This document shows, one piece after another, positions 42,400-52,158 of a stretch of DNA of 64,000 nt. Under the pieces are notes generated by a model. That model searched no databases. It was not told where the DNA came from and was given only the letters and a program-made list of their open reading frames with translations. How positions within the stretch are numbered: position 1 is the stretch's first letter; each line of letters opens with the position of its first letter. This DNA comes from Bin80 sp965207565 (GTDB lineage Bacteria > Bacteroidota > Rhodothermia > Rhodothermales > Bin80). The DNA lies in NCBI GenBank assembly GCA_965207565.1, contig CBDBMQ010000001.1, forward strand, positions 178,218-242,217, given 5' to 3'. The position numbers were made by a program, and so were the translations under genes.

Positions 42400-43461
42400 C
42401 TACTGACCCAGTTGCCGCTGTAATGAATCAAGCATCGCTGCCCTCTGGGCGAGACGTGCCTCCAGATCCAGGAGTTCCTGCCTCTTTGCCTCAAGTGCCG
42501 CAAAGCTTTCCGTAATCGCCTGTTCCCGCACCTCAAACGGTGCCTGCTCCATGAACCCCCGCTCTTCAAAATAACGCTTAAAGAGCCAGTTGTGCTTCCC
42601 GGCCTCCATGAGTTCTGCAAATCGGAATGCACCCAGTGATGCCCATTCTGCCATCGCTTCAACACGCTTGGTTAGGGTGCCAACACCGATGATGATTTCC
42701 TGAAGTGTATCTGCACTGGCCTGAACGGACTCATACAGGTCGGACTCGTTCAAGAGCTGAGCAAATGTACCACTCCCCTCATCAAGCTTCCCCAGGATGG
42801 ACTCCACGCCCTCGGTTGCCTGTGTCGCAAGCATGACCAGTGCCTCCGCGTCATCCCCAAGATTTGCCATGAGACGCTCGGTTTCCTGTGCAGTGGCAAC
42901 CATGCTGTTATACAACTCAGGATCATAGATGAGCTTGCCCAAGGTGCCTTCTCCTGCCCGGATATCATCAACAATAATCTCGAAGGAGGTCGCGGACTGC
43001 TCAAACCGTTGTACCGACGCAAGGGCCTTGTCGGTGATTTCGAAGAGATCGAAAGGGTCAATCCCCACAATCAGATCATTATTCTCCAGTGGGTCGGGTT
43101 CACTGCCCGACATGGGGGGATTCACCAGTACGACGATCATGCTGCCAAGAAGTCCCTCGGTCTTGATCTGGGCCTGTGTATCCTGATGCAGAATGGAGCG
43201 GGCTCTCGTTCGGATTCCCATGGTCACTTCAATCATCCCCCCCGGCCCACTGGGAAGTGTGACGCTTTGAACTGCTCCGATACTCACTCCCTGGAACTGT
43301 ACGTCTGCTCCCGGACTGAGACCGGCTACGGAATTAAACTGTGATCGAACCAGAAACCGGTCACTAAAGAGTAATGTCTGGCTACCGACAACGAAAAGGA
43401 CGGCTGTCAGAAGCCCTAAACAAATAACTACAACAAGGCCGACACGGATTCTGGTAGACAT
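42400..43461 (-). CDS. MlaD family MCE-domain lipid-transport protein
   Basis: About 353 residues; ATG 43461 is preferred over the adjacent GTG 43464. One N-terminal membrane anchor (VGLVVVICLGLLTAVLFVVG) leads into a single MCE domain (~38-115: FNSVAGLSPGADVQFQGVSI, TEGLLGSMIVVLVNP). A long helical tail follows (AGEGTLGKLIYDPELYN, DEGSGTFAQLLNESDLYESV, ending in a Gln/Leu-rich coiled coil). MCE proteins form periplasmic hexamers that pass phospholipids to or from the MlaEF transporter. mlaE and mlaF homologues lie directly upstream. No MlaB- or MlaC-like gene is in the block. Confidence 0.9.
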   Translation of the reverse strand: MSTRIRVGLVVVICLGLLTAVLFVVGSQTLLFSDRFLVRSQFNSVAGLSPGADVQFQGVSIGAVQSVTLPSGPGGMIEVTMGIRTRARSILHQDTQAQIKTEGLLGSMIVVLVNPPMSGSEPDPLENNDLIVGIDPFDLFEITDKALASVQRFEQSATSFEIIVDDIRAGEGTLGKLIYDPELYNSMVATAQETERLMANLGDDAEALVMLATQATEGVESILGKLDEGSGTFAQLLNESDLYESVQASADTLQEIIIGVGTLTKRVEAMAEWASLGAFRFAELMEAGKHNWLFKRYFEERGFMEQAPFEVREQAITESFAALEAKRQELLDLEARLAQRAAMLDSLQRQLGQ

Positions 43462-43591
43462 CACTAGACAGATAGACCTGATTGGAAAGCGAATCGGCCC
43501 TCAATGTTGCATTGAAGTGCATGAGAATCCCCATTGGAGCTGCAAAGCAGCACAGAATCACATCCATGACAACTCATAAACCCTGTATCCA

Positions 43592-44362
43592 TTATCCAAA
43601 AAATTCACGCAATTGCGAGTGCTGACTTGCACGCAATTCATCCAGTGTGCCTTCGGCCAGCGTTTTTCCCTGATAGAGAAAAACAGCATGATCTGCAATG
43701 ATCTCGGCACACAAAAGATCATGGGTGATGGCAACGGTGGTGATGCCACGCTCTGCTTTCAACCGCATGATCAGATCAGATACAGTTCGAACGCTCACAG
43801 GATCGAGTCCAGTCGTGGGCTCGTCACACAACAGGATATCTGGACTTAATATGATCGCACGGGCAAGTGCAATCCGCTTTTTTTGCCCACCAGACAGTTC
43901 GGCAGGATACTGCTTGGCTGCATGTGGAAGGTTGACCCATGCAATGGCCTCCTGGATCTGTTCGGTGCGCTCAGAGGCGGACATCGTGCTATGCCGACGC
44001 AATACAAAATTCAGGTTCTCTGCCACCGTCATCGAATCGAACAGTGCTCCTCCCTGGAACAAGTACCCGATCCGAAGCCGCAGTGCATTGAGACTGGACT
44101 GGTCCAACTGATCCACCTGCTGTCCCTGAACCCATACTTCTCCCGAATCAGGTTCCATCAACCCAACCATATGCTTTAACAGGACACTCTTTCCCGTACC
44201 GGATCCTCCCATGACTGCGAGCGTGCTGCCCCGCCGAACGCAAACCGACACGCCTCGCAAAATTTTGCGTTCTCCAAATGCCTTATGGAGATTCTTGATC
44301 TGGATTTCGTATCCGTCCGAGAATTCCGAGATGTTTCTGGATTGGTCGATGGTATACTCCAT
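43592..44362 (-). CDS. mlaF: MlaF-like ABC transporter ATPase
   Basis: 256 residues. Walker A GGSGTGKS (~52-59), Q-loop GYLFQGGALFDSMTV, signature LSGGQKKRIALARA, Walker B ILLCDEPTTGLDP and the switch His in TVAITHD are intact. FQGGALFDSMTVAEN is typical of the MlaF/Ttg2A subgroup of lipid ABC systems. The cytoplasmic ATPase should pair with the permease 18 bases upstream and drive phospholipid movement via the MCE protein. A 130-base gap separates it from mlaD. Confidence 0.94.
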   Translation of the reverse strand: MEYTIDQSRNISEFSDGYEIQIKNLHKAFGERKILRGVSVCVRRGSTLAVMGGSGTGKSVLLKHMVGLMEPDSGEVWVQGQQVDQLDQSSLNALRLRIGYLFQGGALFDSMTVAENLNFVLRRHSTMSASERTEQIQEAIAWVNLPHAAKQYPAELSGGQKKRIALARAIILSPDILLCDEPTTGLDPVSVRTVSDLIMRLKAERGITTVAITHDLLCAEIIADHAVFLYQGKTLAEGTLDELRASQHSQLREFFG

Positions 44363-44380
44363 AGTCAGTTTCCTAGCCTA

Positions 44381-45142
44381 TCATCCTCCGAAAAGAATCA
44401 GCGAAAGACGAACCATCATGACATCTGCTAAAAGAACAAGCAGTGATCCAATCACCACTGCACGCATTGCGGCCTGCCCCACTTCGCGTGTCCCGCCTCG
44501 AACATGATATCCCGAATAACAACCAACGATGGCGACCAAAAATCCAAAAATACTGGTTTTCGCGGTTGAGAAAAGCACATCCGACAGGCGAAGGCTCGAA
44601 AAAGCCTGATCAATAAACAGACGATAATCCAGATCGCTTGACAAGAGCGACTCTGCATATCCACCCAAAAGCGCAACAATATCACAGGCAATGGTCAAAA
44701 GCGGAAACATCACCACACAAGCCAGAACACGGGTAATGACAAGATATTTGAAGGGTTGTAAGGCAGAGACCTCCAACGCATCAATCTGCTCCGTGACACG
44801 CATGGACCCCAGCTCTGCAGCGATTCCCGCCCCCAATCGCCCTGCCAGCACCAGCGAGGTGATGACCGGACCAATCTCCTTGACCACGGACAGTGCCAGC
44901 ATACTTGGCAGCACTGCTTCCGCACCGAACCGTGCGAGGGTGCCGCGGCTTTGCATGGACAGCACAATCCCGATAGAGCAGCCTGTGACCAAAACGAGAA
45001 CGAGGCTTTTCGATCCGGTCTCATCCATTTGCCGGATCAACTCCCGTCCCTCAAACGGACGCTGAAACAGCTGCCGGAACACCATCCATGAGAAGGTTGC
45101 AATTGCACCCACTTCGTCAAGTATTTTCGTCACTCCACGCAT
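44381..45142 (-). CDS. mlaE: MlaE-like ABC transporter permease
   Basis: 253 residues from ATG 45142, which overlaps the tamB stop by one base (TAATG); a TTG two codons earlier is unlikely. The MlaE/permease signature is clear: SIGIVLSMQSRGTLARFGAE, LPSMLALSVVKEIGPVITSL, LAGRLGAGIAAELGSMRVTE, then IDALEV. Five or six membrane helices are visible. Partner of the MlaF-like ATPase and MCE protein downstream. Translational coupling to tamB links lipid import/export to the TAM proteins. Confidence 0.93.
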   Translation of the reverse strand: MRGVTKILDEVGAIATFSWMVFRQLFQRPFEGRELIRQMDETGSKSLVLVLVTGCSIGIVLSMQSRGTLARFGAEAVLPSMLALSVVKEIGPVITSLVLAGRLGAGIAAELGSMRVTEQIDALEVSALQPFKYLVITRVLACVVMFPLLTIACDIVALLGGYAESLLSSDLDYRLFIDQAFSSLRLSDVLFSTAKTSIFGFLVAIVGCYSGYHVRGGTREVGQAAMRAVVIGSLLVLLADVMMVRLSLILFGG

Positions 45143-48100
45143 TACCAAGTATACTGATACAATAAGCTAAGCCCCAACGCTCCTGCTTCCCCACGCATAC
45201 GGGCGACGAGCCATGGGTACAGTGCATATTCGATCACTAACTCCCTGTTGTTTTCAACCGAGCTATTGGAGGTAGTCGGTTCTTCTGTGATCGGCCATTT
45301 GACGGAGGCAAACAGTTTGCGGGATACATACTTCCCGGCTGTGAGCGTCACTCCGCCTCCCATTTCCGGATTGATTTGCACCACATCCAGTCCGAGCCCC
45401 GCCCCCGCTGCACCTGCAATCAGGCTGGACAACTGCTGAAGCGCAAGATCACTACCACTCTGAAGTGCCCCCCCTCCCCCTAGCTGAAATGCATCCGCCG
45501 CTGGCCGCCCCGTCGCCATGTAAGAAATCATATCTGCACGGTCAAGTTGCACCGGCTCGCTCCGCAGCTCCAGCGTCAACAATTCCGGCTCCTGTAAGCG
45601 CCCGGATGCATCCAGCAGGATCGTCACCGGCGTATCCTGCCCACTTCGGTTCGGAATATCCAAAGCTGCCTGAAGATCGAAAAATGGATTGGTGGCAGCA
45701 CCTGCAAACGTCACCCGGCCTCGCCGGATATCAAAGCGCCGCCCAAACTGCCGCAAATAACTGAACTCGGGCACAATATTTACGGTTCCTTGAAGCTCCT
45801 GCTCCGCATAGGGCTCCTTATTCAAGTCGACCGACCCACTCAGTAATACGGTCATTTCGGGGTTTTGCAAACTGTGTAATCGCACGGTCCCGGGAATACC
45901 AACCGATAAATCCATCGCCAATGCGTTTACGAGTGAATAGGTCGTAGTGTCCCATACACTTGCCCGGATATTAAAAAACTGCTCCAGCATTTGAATATCC
46001 GTTTCGGTAAAGTTAATCACCCCGCCTGCCAGTGTCACCGGCACATCCTGAGGCCGAATGACGGCGCTGATCATCTCAACATGACCCGTCAGATCTGGGC
46101 TCCGCACTGTTCCTCCCAGCGCCACCGAGCCACTGACATCCGCAACATAAGGAGCAGTATCCACCACCCGGAAGTCCTCTAGGTTCATGGTTAAGTCGAC
46201 CCCTCCCCGATCGGACGCTCCCAGCGTCACATGCCCCCTTCCTTCCGCAGTACCTCGACCACTGGAAGCATAGAGGTTTTCAACATAAATGGTATCTCGT
46301 CGCGTCACTGCATTCAACTGAACCTCCGATGGAGAAATCCCGAGCTGTGGCAACCGGGCATACCCCTCAGTTAGATCAAGCTCTCCGCGAAGATTGGGCG
46401 AACTCAATGAGCCTGTGATTCCAATATCTGCTGTCAACTTTCCCCTCAGATTGCTGATTTCGTCCTGTGCTAAAAAAGGGGCCACCCATGCAAGATTAAA
46501 CCTGTCTGCCTGCAATGCCAGGGAGGCATCGGAAAAAGAAACTTCATCGCCCTTTTTTAGCCTCAAATCAAGTGGCAGAAGGCCTGACATGGAAAGTGTA
46601 CTTCCATCTACATGGACAAAATCCGCTTCCATATCCAACCTACTCTCCTGATAGTCAATCCGGGCAGCTACGCTCCCAACCTGCTCATTCTCTGACTCTA
46701 CCATCAGATTCACTGAGCCCGTCAACTGCGGCGCAGTTGCAGGTCCATGAAAGAATAGATCTGCATTTGCAATCCCTCCGAGGCTTGGTAATCCCAGGAT
46801 ATCGGTAAAGGGAGCGAGTTGGACATTATAGAGGTTCAGCCCTAATCGCTGTTCCCCTTCCGGGTTCAGGATGCCGTCCAGGGTAATTTCCTGATCCTGA
46901 CTCTCCAAGATGAAGTAGCGAACTCTGATCCCTTCATCGGCCAAGATTTCTGTCGGTACACCAAGATGCCATTCTCCTTCATCCAGATATAAATCCAACT
47001 GGCGAAGCGTTCCCTGCCGAGCGGCTACATCCGCCTCCCCTTCCAGGTAGAGAGATCGGCGATCATCAACTTCCATCCGCGCCTCATATTGGATCCTGCC
47101 CTGCTGCTCTTCAAGCCGCAGCCATGTCCGCCGGGTAGACACTGTTGGGATAGACAACCGCTCCAGAACCACTTCCGCTCTGCTGATCCGGGGCTTCAAA
47201 TCATCCAGGGTTCCCTCTGCGTACCCAGACGCCTGAAACAGACGCATCGTACGCCAGGTCAGAGGGTCGGTCGTGATTCCAGCCGTCCACCGCAGTGAGT
47301 CATCCCGGTAGGCCAATTGCCCCCACAAGGTATCCGTCCCTCCGCCGGCAACCGGTTGCCCTCCGGTCCACGCTCCAAGCAGCTCTGGATTCGTGATCGC
47401 TCCATTGAATCGCAGCGAGTCAGGCGATTCTCTAAAGAGAGAAACACCCCCCTGTGCACGAAGCCGACCGGCATCGCCGGATAGATCGAACTGGCTTAAC
47501 TGGAGCACTCCATCCTCTAGAGTCCCTGCAACCCTGAACCGATCAAACTGCACGTTCCCGATCCTCGTGCTGTCGGCTTCAATCTGTGCATGATGGATCG
47601 TCATGGTTCGGGGGCTTGTCCCTTTCATGTCTACATCAAGAGATCCACTGAGCTGTATATCTGCGAAGCCAAGATCGCTCAGAGATAGATTTCGGAAGGA
47701 TCCCCGAGCCAGAACTTCCTGGTCCGGTCCAATACGTACACGCTCCATGCGCACATATCCCTGGTCAAGTGCGGCAGCTCCAGAGGCCAAAACCGAATCT
47801 CCGAGCGCTTCTATATGCAGCTGTGCATCCGTAATTTCCAGTGCATTGACAACCGAGGAGTCCAGAGAGAAAGCAGCATACCCACCTTCGCCCCACTGCA
47901 GACTATCGATGCGCCCAGTGAGCAGGGTGGAGAATGAATCCAAGCCGGCAAGGGCCCCCACATCAACCCGCTGAAACACACCTTTTGAAAGATTTATGGT
48001 CGGCAGAGCAGCAAATGGATGCGCACTCGCCCGTGCCTGGAATCCTCCCGATCCGATCATGAGACGACTGTCTATGATTGCCTCCCCATCCGACATCTCC

Positions 48101-49986
48101 AAGGAGATCACTCCGCCACTGATCGTTTCATGATTCATCGTGGACGGTGCTACATGTAACTGCCCGTTGGCGTTCTGCAGCCCCCTGCCAGAAAGCTGCA
48201 ACTGGGCATTGAGCTCTGTCTCAACATCGATTCCCAGATCCCGTAAATCCAAGCCCTCAATCTGCCCACTCTCCAGAACCCATTCGGGGGAACTGGCACC
48301 AAAATCTACCCCGCCCCCCAGTGTGACGCTACCCGATGGGAACGCAATACGTCCAAGTACATCGAGATCCTGTCCCCATAGGAACAGCTCTGCATGAGCT
48401 TGTGTAACGGGAATCTGATTCCATGAAGACGGCTGTACCTCGATCTGGACCATGATGCTATCCGGGGGCCAGTTGGCGGTTGATTCCACGCTAAGGCTGA
48501 TCTGGCTGCTCATATTTTGCTGATTCATCAGGGCACCAACGTCCAATGCATCAACCTCAAGTCTTCCCGTGAACCTGGACTCCTGACGACCCGCTTCCAA
48601 TGCAATCCGGGTTGAGTCCCCCCGTAAGATGCCTGCAAGCTGGAGGATCTCATCTCCTGAATACAAACGCAGCTCCCCACCAGTTACCCCCAGCATTCCC
48701 AACTGCCCCGGCAATAATTCCATATATCCCTCCAAGGAATCTTCCCATGCTACACTGAAATTGCCGCTGAGCGCACTTTCATGCTGTGGATCAAGCACCC
48801 GTGTATTGAGATCCCTGAACTGACCGGTAAGCTGTCCCGATGCTGCAGAAGGGCGGATCGTTCCTGCCAAACCCAGTGAGCCCAGAGCAAGCTTCGAATC
48901 CAGTTGAACCTGCATGAGCCCCCCTTCCATATCCCCGCTCATGCTTACCGATTCGATAGGAACACCTGCAAGAACTCCCGTTCCCAGGTTGCCTTCAACC
49001 TTCCCGTTGAGTGAATCCCAAGACACCCCATCTACACGGCCATGAATGGATCCAGTCAATTCACCGACCAGATCTGCAAACAGGTACCCCAGATTAAAAT
49101 TCTCGAACCCCAAAGTATCTAAGTGCACCGATGGCCTACCAATCTGTGTACTCCCACGTATTCTCAGCGTAGCCCCATTCTCTGATTCTCCATCAAGTGC
49201 CAAATGCAGCGAATCCTCCTCACCTTCAAGCTCTACCGCCACCACAAGATCCTCTTCTATGTTTGGCAGGAGAAAGTCCAGTACATCCGCAGACAGCGGA
49301 GCAGCAACGACATCCAGGCTCATTTGCCGTCCCATAGATCCATGGGCACCGATGATGGAGCTTGGACCACGCAGCGAAAGCGTGTCCAACTGAAACAGGC
49401 CCTGATCCAACTGCAACCGGACAGCGACAGACAATTGCAAGACCGCCTGCTGCCAGGAAAGATCACCATGCAGCGTATCAATCTGAATTACTGCCGGGGA
49501 TACACTGCCCTGAATCTGGATCCCGGAAATTCCAAGCATCTGATCTGCCAAATGGAAACTGCCTCCCTGTATGTGAAGAGACTCAATCTGGAGAAAATCA
49601 ACCGCCCTGGAATTCCCCTCCTCTTCATCCATCTCTGCGGCCTGTTCGGATGGGGGGTTGCGGAAATGGAATACGGGAGTCATCAGTTCCATATGACGTA
49701 TATGGAGGCGGCCGGTAAACAGGTGCCCCGGTGAAAGATCAACCTGTGCAGTATCCACTCGGATCCAATGACCTCCAACGCTCCCCTCAATGCCCCGCAC
49801 TTCCAGTGAGTGCATCCAGAATCCGTGTAATGAATCAAACGTGAGTTCCGTCTCACCGGCACGCAATGCCCAGTGTGCCAACAGGCTCAAACACCATGGG
49901 GTCTGTGCAAACCCAATTGTTAGCACAACCCCAAGGATCACAAGCCAGCGATTCCTAAAACGCCTGCCCGATACTGAAGTGGACAT
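45142..49986 (-). CDS. tamB: TamB-like AsmA-superfamily translocation/lipid-bridge protein
   Basis: About 1614 residues from ATG 49986, the start that brings a single N-terminal membrane anchor (WLVILGVVLTIGFAQTPW) to the front; it overlaps tamA by 32 bases. The bulk is long beta-rich repetitive sequence as in AsmA/TamB beta-taco proteins. The C-terminal ~250 residues are the DUF490/TamB domain (GTVNIVPEFSYLRQFGRRFD, IRRGRVTFAGAATNPFFDLQ) followed by a conserved end (SYMATGRPAADAF). TamB bridges inner and outer membranes, helps insert some outer-membrane proteins and probably carries phospholipids. Here it is flanked by tamA and the mla genes. Confidence 0.9.
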   Translation of the reverse strand: MSTSVSGRRFRNRWLVILGVVLTIGFAQTPWCLSLLAHWALRAGETELTFDSLHGFWMHSLEVRGIEGSVGGHWIRVDTAQVDLSPGHLFTGRLHIRHMELMTPVFHFRNPPSEQAAEMDEEEGNSRAVDFLQIESLHIQGGSFHLADQMLGISGIQIQGSVSPAVIQIDTLHGDLSWQQAVLQLSVAVRLQLDQGLFQLDTLSLRGPSSIIGAHGSMGRQMSLDVVAAPLSADVLDFLLPNIEEDLVVAVELEGEEDSLHLALDGESENGATLRIRGSTQIGRPSVHLDTLGFENFNLGYLFADLVGELTGSIHGRVDGVSWDSLNGKVEGNLGTGVLAGVPIESVSMSGDMEGGLMQVQLDSKLALGSLGLAGTIRPSAASGQLTGQFRDLNTRVLDPQHESALSGNFSVAWEDSLEGYMELLPGQLGMLGVTGGELRLYSGDEILQLAGILRGDSTRIALEAGRQESRFTGRLEVDALDVGALMNQQNMSSQISLSVESTANWPPDSIMVQIEVQPSSWNQIPVTQAHAELFLWGQDLDVLGRIAFPSGSVTLGGGVDFGASSPEWVLESGQIEGLDLRDLGIDVETELNAQLQLSGRGLQNANGQLHVAPSTMNHETISGGVISLEMSDGEAIIDSRLMIGSGGFQARASAHPFAALPTINLSKGVFQRVDVGALAGLDSFSTLLTGRIDSLQWGEGGYAAFSLDSSVVNALEITDAQLHIEALGDSVLASGAAALDQGYVRMERVRIGPDQEVLARGSFRNLSLSDLGFADIQLSGSLDVDMKGTSPRTMTIHHAQIEADSTRIGNVQFDRFRVAGTLEDGVLQLSQFDLSGDAGRLRAQGGVSLFRESPDSLRFNGAITNPELLGAWTGGQPVAGGGTDTLWGQLAYRDDSLRWTAGITTDPLTWRTMRLFQASGYAEGTLDDLKPRISRAEVVLERLSIPTVSTRRTWLRLEEQQGRIQYEARMEVDDRRSLYLEGEADVAARQGTLRQLDLYLDEGEWHLGVPTEILADEGIRVRYFILESQDQEITLDGILNPEGEQRLGLNLYNVQLAPFTDILGLPSLGGIANADLFFHGPATAPQLTGSVNLMVESENEQVGSVAARIDYQESRLDMEADFVHVDGSTLSMSGLLPLDLRLKKGDEVSFSDASLALQADRFNLAWVAPFLAQDEISNLRGKLTADIGITGSLSSPNLRGELDLTEGYARLPQLGISPSEVQLNAVTRRDTIYVENLYASSGRGTAEGRGHVTLGASDRGGVDLTMNLEDFRVVDTAPYVADVSGSVALGGTVRSPDLTGHVEMISAVIRPQDVPVTLAGGVINFTETDIQMLEQFFNIRASVWDTTTYSLVNALAMDLSVGIPGTVRLHSLQNPEMTVLLSGSVDLNKEPYAEQELQGTVNIVPEFSYLRQFGRRFDIRRGRVTFAGAATNPFFDLQAALDIPNRSGQDTPVTILLDASGRLQEPELLTLELRSEPVQLDRADMISYMATGRPAADAFQLGGGGALQSGSDLALQQLSSLIAGAAGAGLGLDVVQINPEMGGGVTLTAGKYVSRKLFASVKWPITEEPTTSNSSVENNRELVIEYALYPWLVARMRGEAGALGLSLLYQYTW

Positions 49987-52153
49987 TAAAACGGTACCAT
50001 GTATTCCTGCTGTCATCCTGGGACCCACCGGCGGCTGCCAGCGCATCTTCAGATGACTGCAGATCAAGTGGATCAGGGTTTAGTTTGGCCGCAATATCCA
50101 GACGAATAAACCCGATCGGCGTATCATATCGTAACCCTAAACCCGCCCCCACCTTGAACTGGCGAAGTGTAATCCGCCCGGTATCCCTGAACCCGCACTG
50201 AACCGGAACATTGCGTGTCCGGCTGGGGTCTTCAAAAAACGGCCCCGCACAATTTTCTGCACGCTCAGAAGAGACCGCCCCTGCATCTGCAAACGCTGCT
50301 CCATACCACGGCCCGCTCAGACGAAATCGAACCTCTGCACTGGCGACCAAACGGGCCAACCCTCCGATCGGCTCATACACTCCGTCCCCTAGGGAGGCTT
50401 CGTCACCACGGTCTTGTGTACGGATTGCCTTGGGGCCTGCCAATCCTGTGTTCCATCCCCGTACATCATCTGCTCCGCCAATATAAAACCTCAAAGGATC
50501 AAAACGATCTTCGGTGGGCTGCAAAAACTGCGTATCAATGGCCTGAATCCCTTCGGAATTGTAGAGTGTTCTGAGCCTAGTCCCCCCAGCCCAGACCCGC
50601 CCCGCCTTGAATCGCCCACTAATATTGACATCTCTGGAGAGAGGCCAATAGGCGGCTACCTGTAATTGCATCTTCAGGTAATTGACTCCAAATGGGCGGG
50701 CACCAAGCCAGGATTCAATCCTCCCACCCTGCTCAATGAGGGGCTGAAAGATTACCCCACGGATAGGACGCAGTAAGTTGTCCGTCCAACCCAGCGTTCC
50801 GCCCAGCCGCAGAACACTCTTATCATATGCATCTGCTGAAGTATTGATCGTGAAGTTTTTTGTACGGCTGAGACTGTAGCGCAGGCTCAGTACCCGGGTC
50901 TGTTGCAAGCCATAAATGAATGTCGTTGATACTCCAACCTCGCGCCGATTAAAGCCAAAAACCTCCGATGACGCTCCGGCAAGCGGATCCCGCTCATACT
51001 GAATGAACGGCTCCAAAACTCCTTGTAACTGACTGAGCCCAAGGTGGGGCTGTGTCAACGCAATCGCCCCGCGTGCGGATCGTCCTGCTACTGCACCAAT
51101 CCCCGCACTGGCCAATAGACCGGTCTGAATTTGAGCCGTAAGGGCTAACGTTCTTGCGCCATCTAAAAAATTGCGGTGCGTCCAGCGCCCTTCCCCGGTG
51201 ATTCCTTGACGTTGGTGATATCCCGTTTCTGCAGATACATGGCGGGGCCGTGTGCGCTCTAGGTTGATCCGCACCTCTACGGTACTGTCCTGCACCTGGG
51301 GTGGGGTCTCTACCTGTACCACACTAAAAAGCCCCAGTGCAAGTAGTGCCCGCTGCCCCTCAATCAAATCCCGCTGAGAGAATACATCTCCTGGCTCAAA
51401 GGGCAATGCTCTTGAAATGACGCGTCGATGAACAGCAGGAGCTCCTTCGACCTCAATTCTGTCAATCGAACCGCGGGGCCCGGGATCCACCTGGAAGCTG
51501 ATATCCGCGGCATTGATTCCAGAATAAATATGGACGGACGAGACCAATGTAGCAAACGCATACCCTTCGTCCTTGAACCAGCTAAGCACCTTGTCCTCGA
51601 TCTGCACCAGCTCAAAATGGGTGAACACATCCCCTACCTCAAAATTGGTTCGATCCCGAAAATCAATCCATACTTCGCGCAATTGCGCATCCAGGCTCGC
51701 CGCCAAAAATCCCGATTCTGCATAAAACCCTACATCCTGAATGATCACTGGAGGTCCCTGTGTAATCTCAAAGCGGATCACGGCGGTGTTGGACGCTCGA
51801 TCTAAGGTGGACGCAGCATAGTCTACATATGTATGAGGATAGCCGGCCTCTTGGAATGCCTGACGAAGCCGAACCACATCTCTCTGCAACTCAATCGGGT
51901 TCAGAATATAATCCTCCTGCTTTGTTCTGCCCAATAATCTCAAAAGCCGATACCGGCGGGGGATCGCACGGACCGCGGTCAGTTGACGAAGTTCTGAGAC
52001 ACTGAACCTGGGTGGATAGCGATCTGAATCTGTATAGCTGAACTCTATGCGTTGCACGGATGTGCTCTCATTCACACCTAGGAGGTCTGACTGCGCCAGG
52101 ACCATTGGCGCGGACATGATCCCAAGCAGGGCAAGTCCAAGCAGCCCCTTCAT
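49955..52153 (-). CDS. tamA: TamA/BamA-like Omp85 outer-membrane protein
   Basis: 732 residues with a signal peptide (GLLGLALLGIMSAPMVLAQ). Three POTRA-like units span ~30-330 (VRLRQAFQEAGYPHTYVDYA; VLSWFKDEGYAFATLVSSVH; IDRIEVEGAPAVHRRVISRA), and a 16-strand surface-antigen barrel follows (GYHQRQGITGEGRWTHRNFL, RFYIGGADDVRGWNTGLAGP, GAGLGLRYDTPIGFIRLDIA). It ends in SIGQAF, the C-terminal aromatic signal. Position next to tamB argues for TamA rather than the main BamA. It should act in outer-membrane protein and lipid assembly with TamB. clpX ends 5 bases upstream. Confidence 0.9.
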   Translation of the reverse strand: MKGLLGLALLGIMSAPMVLAQSDLLGVNESTSVQRIEFSYTDSDRYPPRFSVSELRQLTAVRAIPRRYRLLRLLGRTKQEDYILNPIELQRDVVRLRQAFQEAGYPHTYVDYAASTLDRASNTAVIRFEITQGPPVIIQDVGFYAESGFLAASLDAQLREVWIDFRDRTNFEVGDVFTHFELVQIEDKVLSWFKDEGYAFATLVSSVHIYSGINAADISFQVDPGPRGSIDRIEVEGAPAVHRRVISRALPFEPGDVFSQRDLIEGQRALLALGLFSVVQVETPPQVQDSTVEVRINLERTRPRHVSAETGYHQRQGITGEGRWTHRNFLDGARTLALTAQIQTGLLASAGIGAVAGRSARGAIALTQPHLGLSQLQGVLEPFIQYERDPLAGASSEVFGFNRREVGVSTTFIYGLQQTRVLSLRYSLSRTKNFTINTSADAYDKSVLRLGGTLGWTDNLLRPIRGVIFQPLIEQGGRIESWLGARPFGVNYLKMQLQVAAYWPLSRDVNISGRFKAGRVWAGGTRLRTLYNSEGIQAIDTQFLQPTEDRFDPLRFYIGGADDVRGWNTGLAGPKAIRTQDRGDEASLGDGVYEPIGGLARLVASAEVRFRLSGPWYGAAFADAGAVSSERAENCAGPFFEDPSRTRNVPVQCGFRDTGRITLRQFKVGAGLGLRYDTPIGFIRLDIAAKLNPDPLDLQSSEDALAAAGGSQDDSRNTWYRFNVHFSIGQAF

Positions 52154-52158
52154 GCAAC

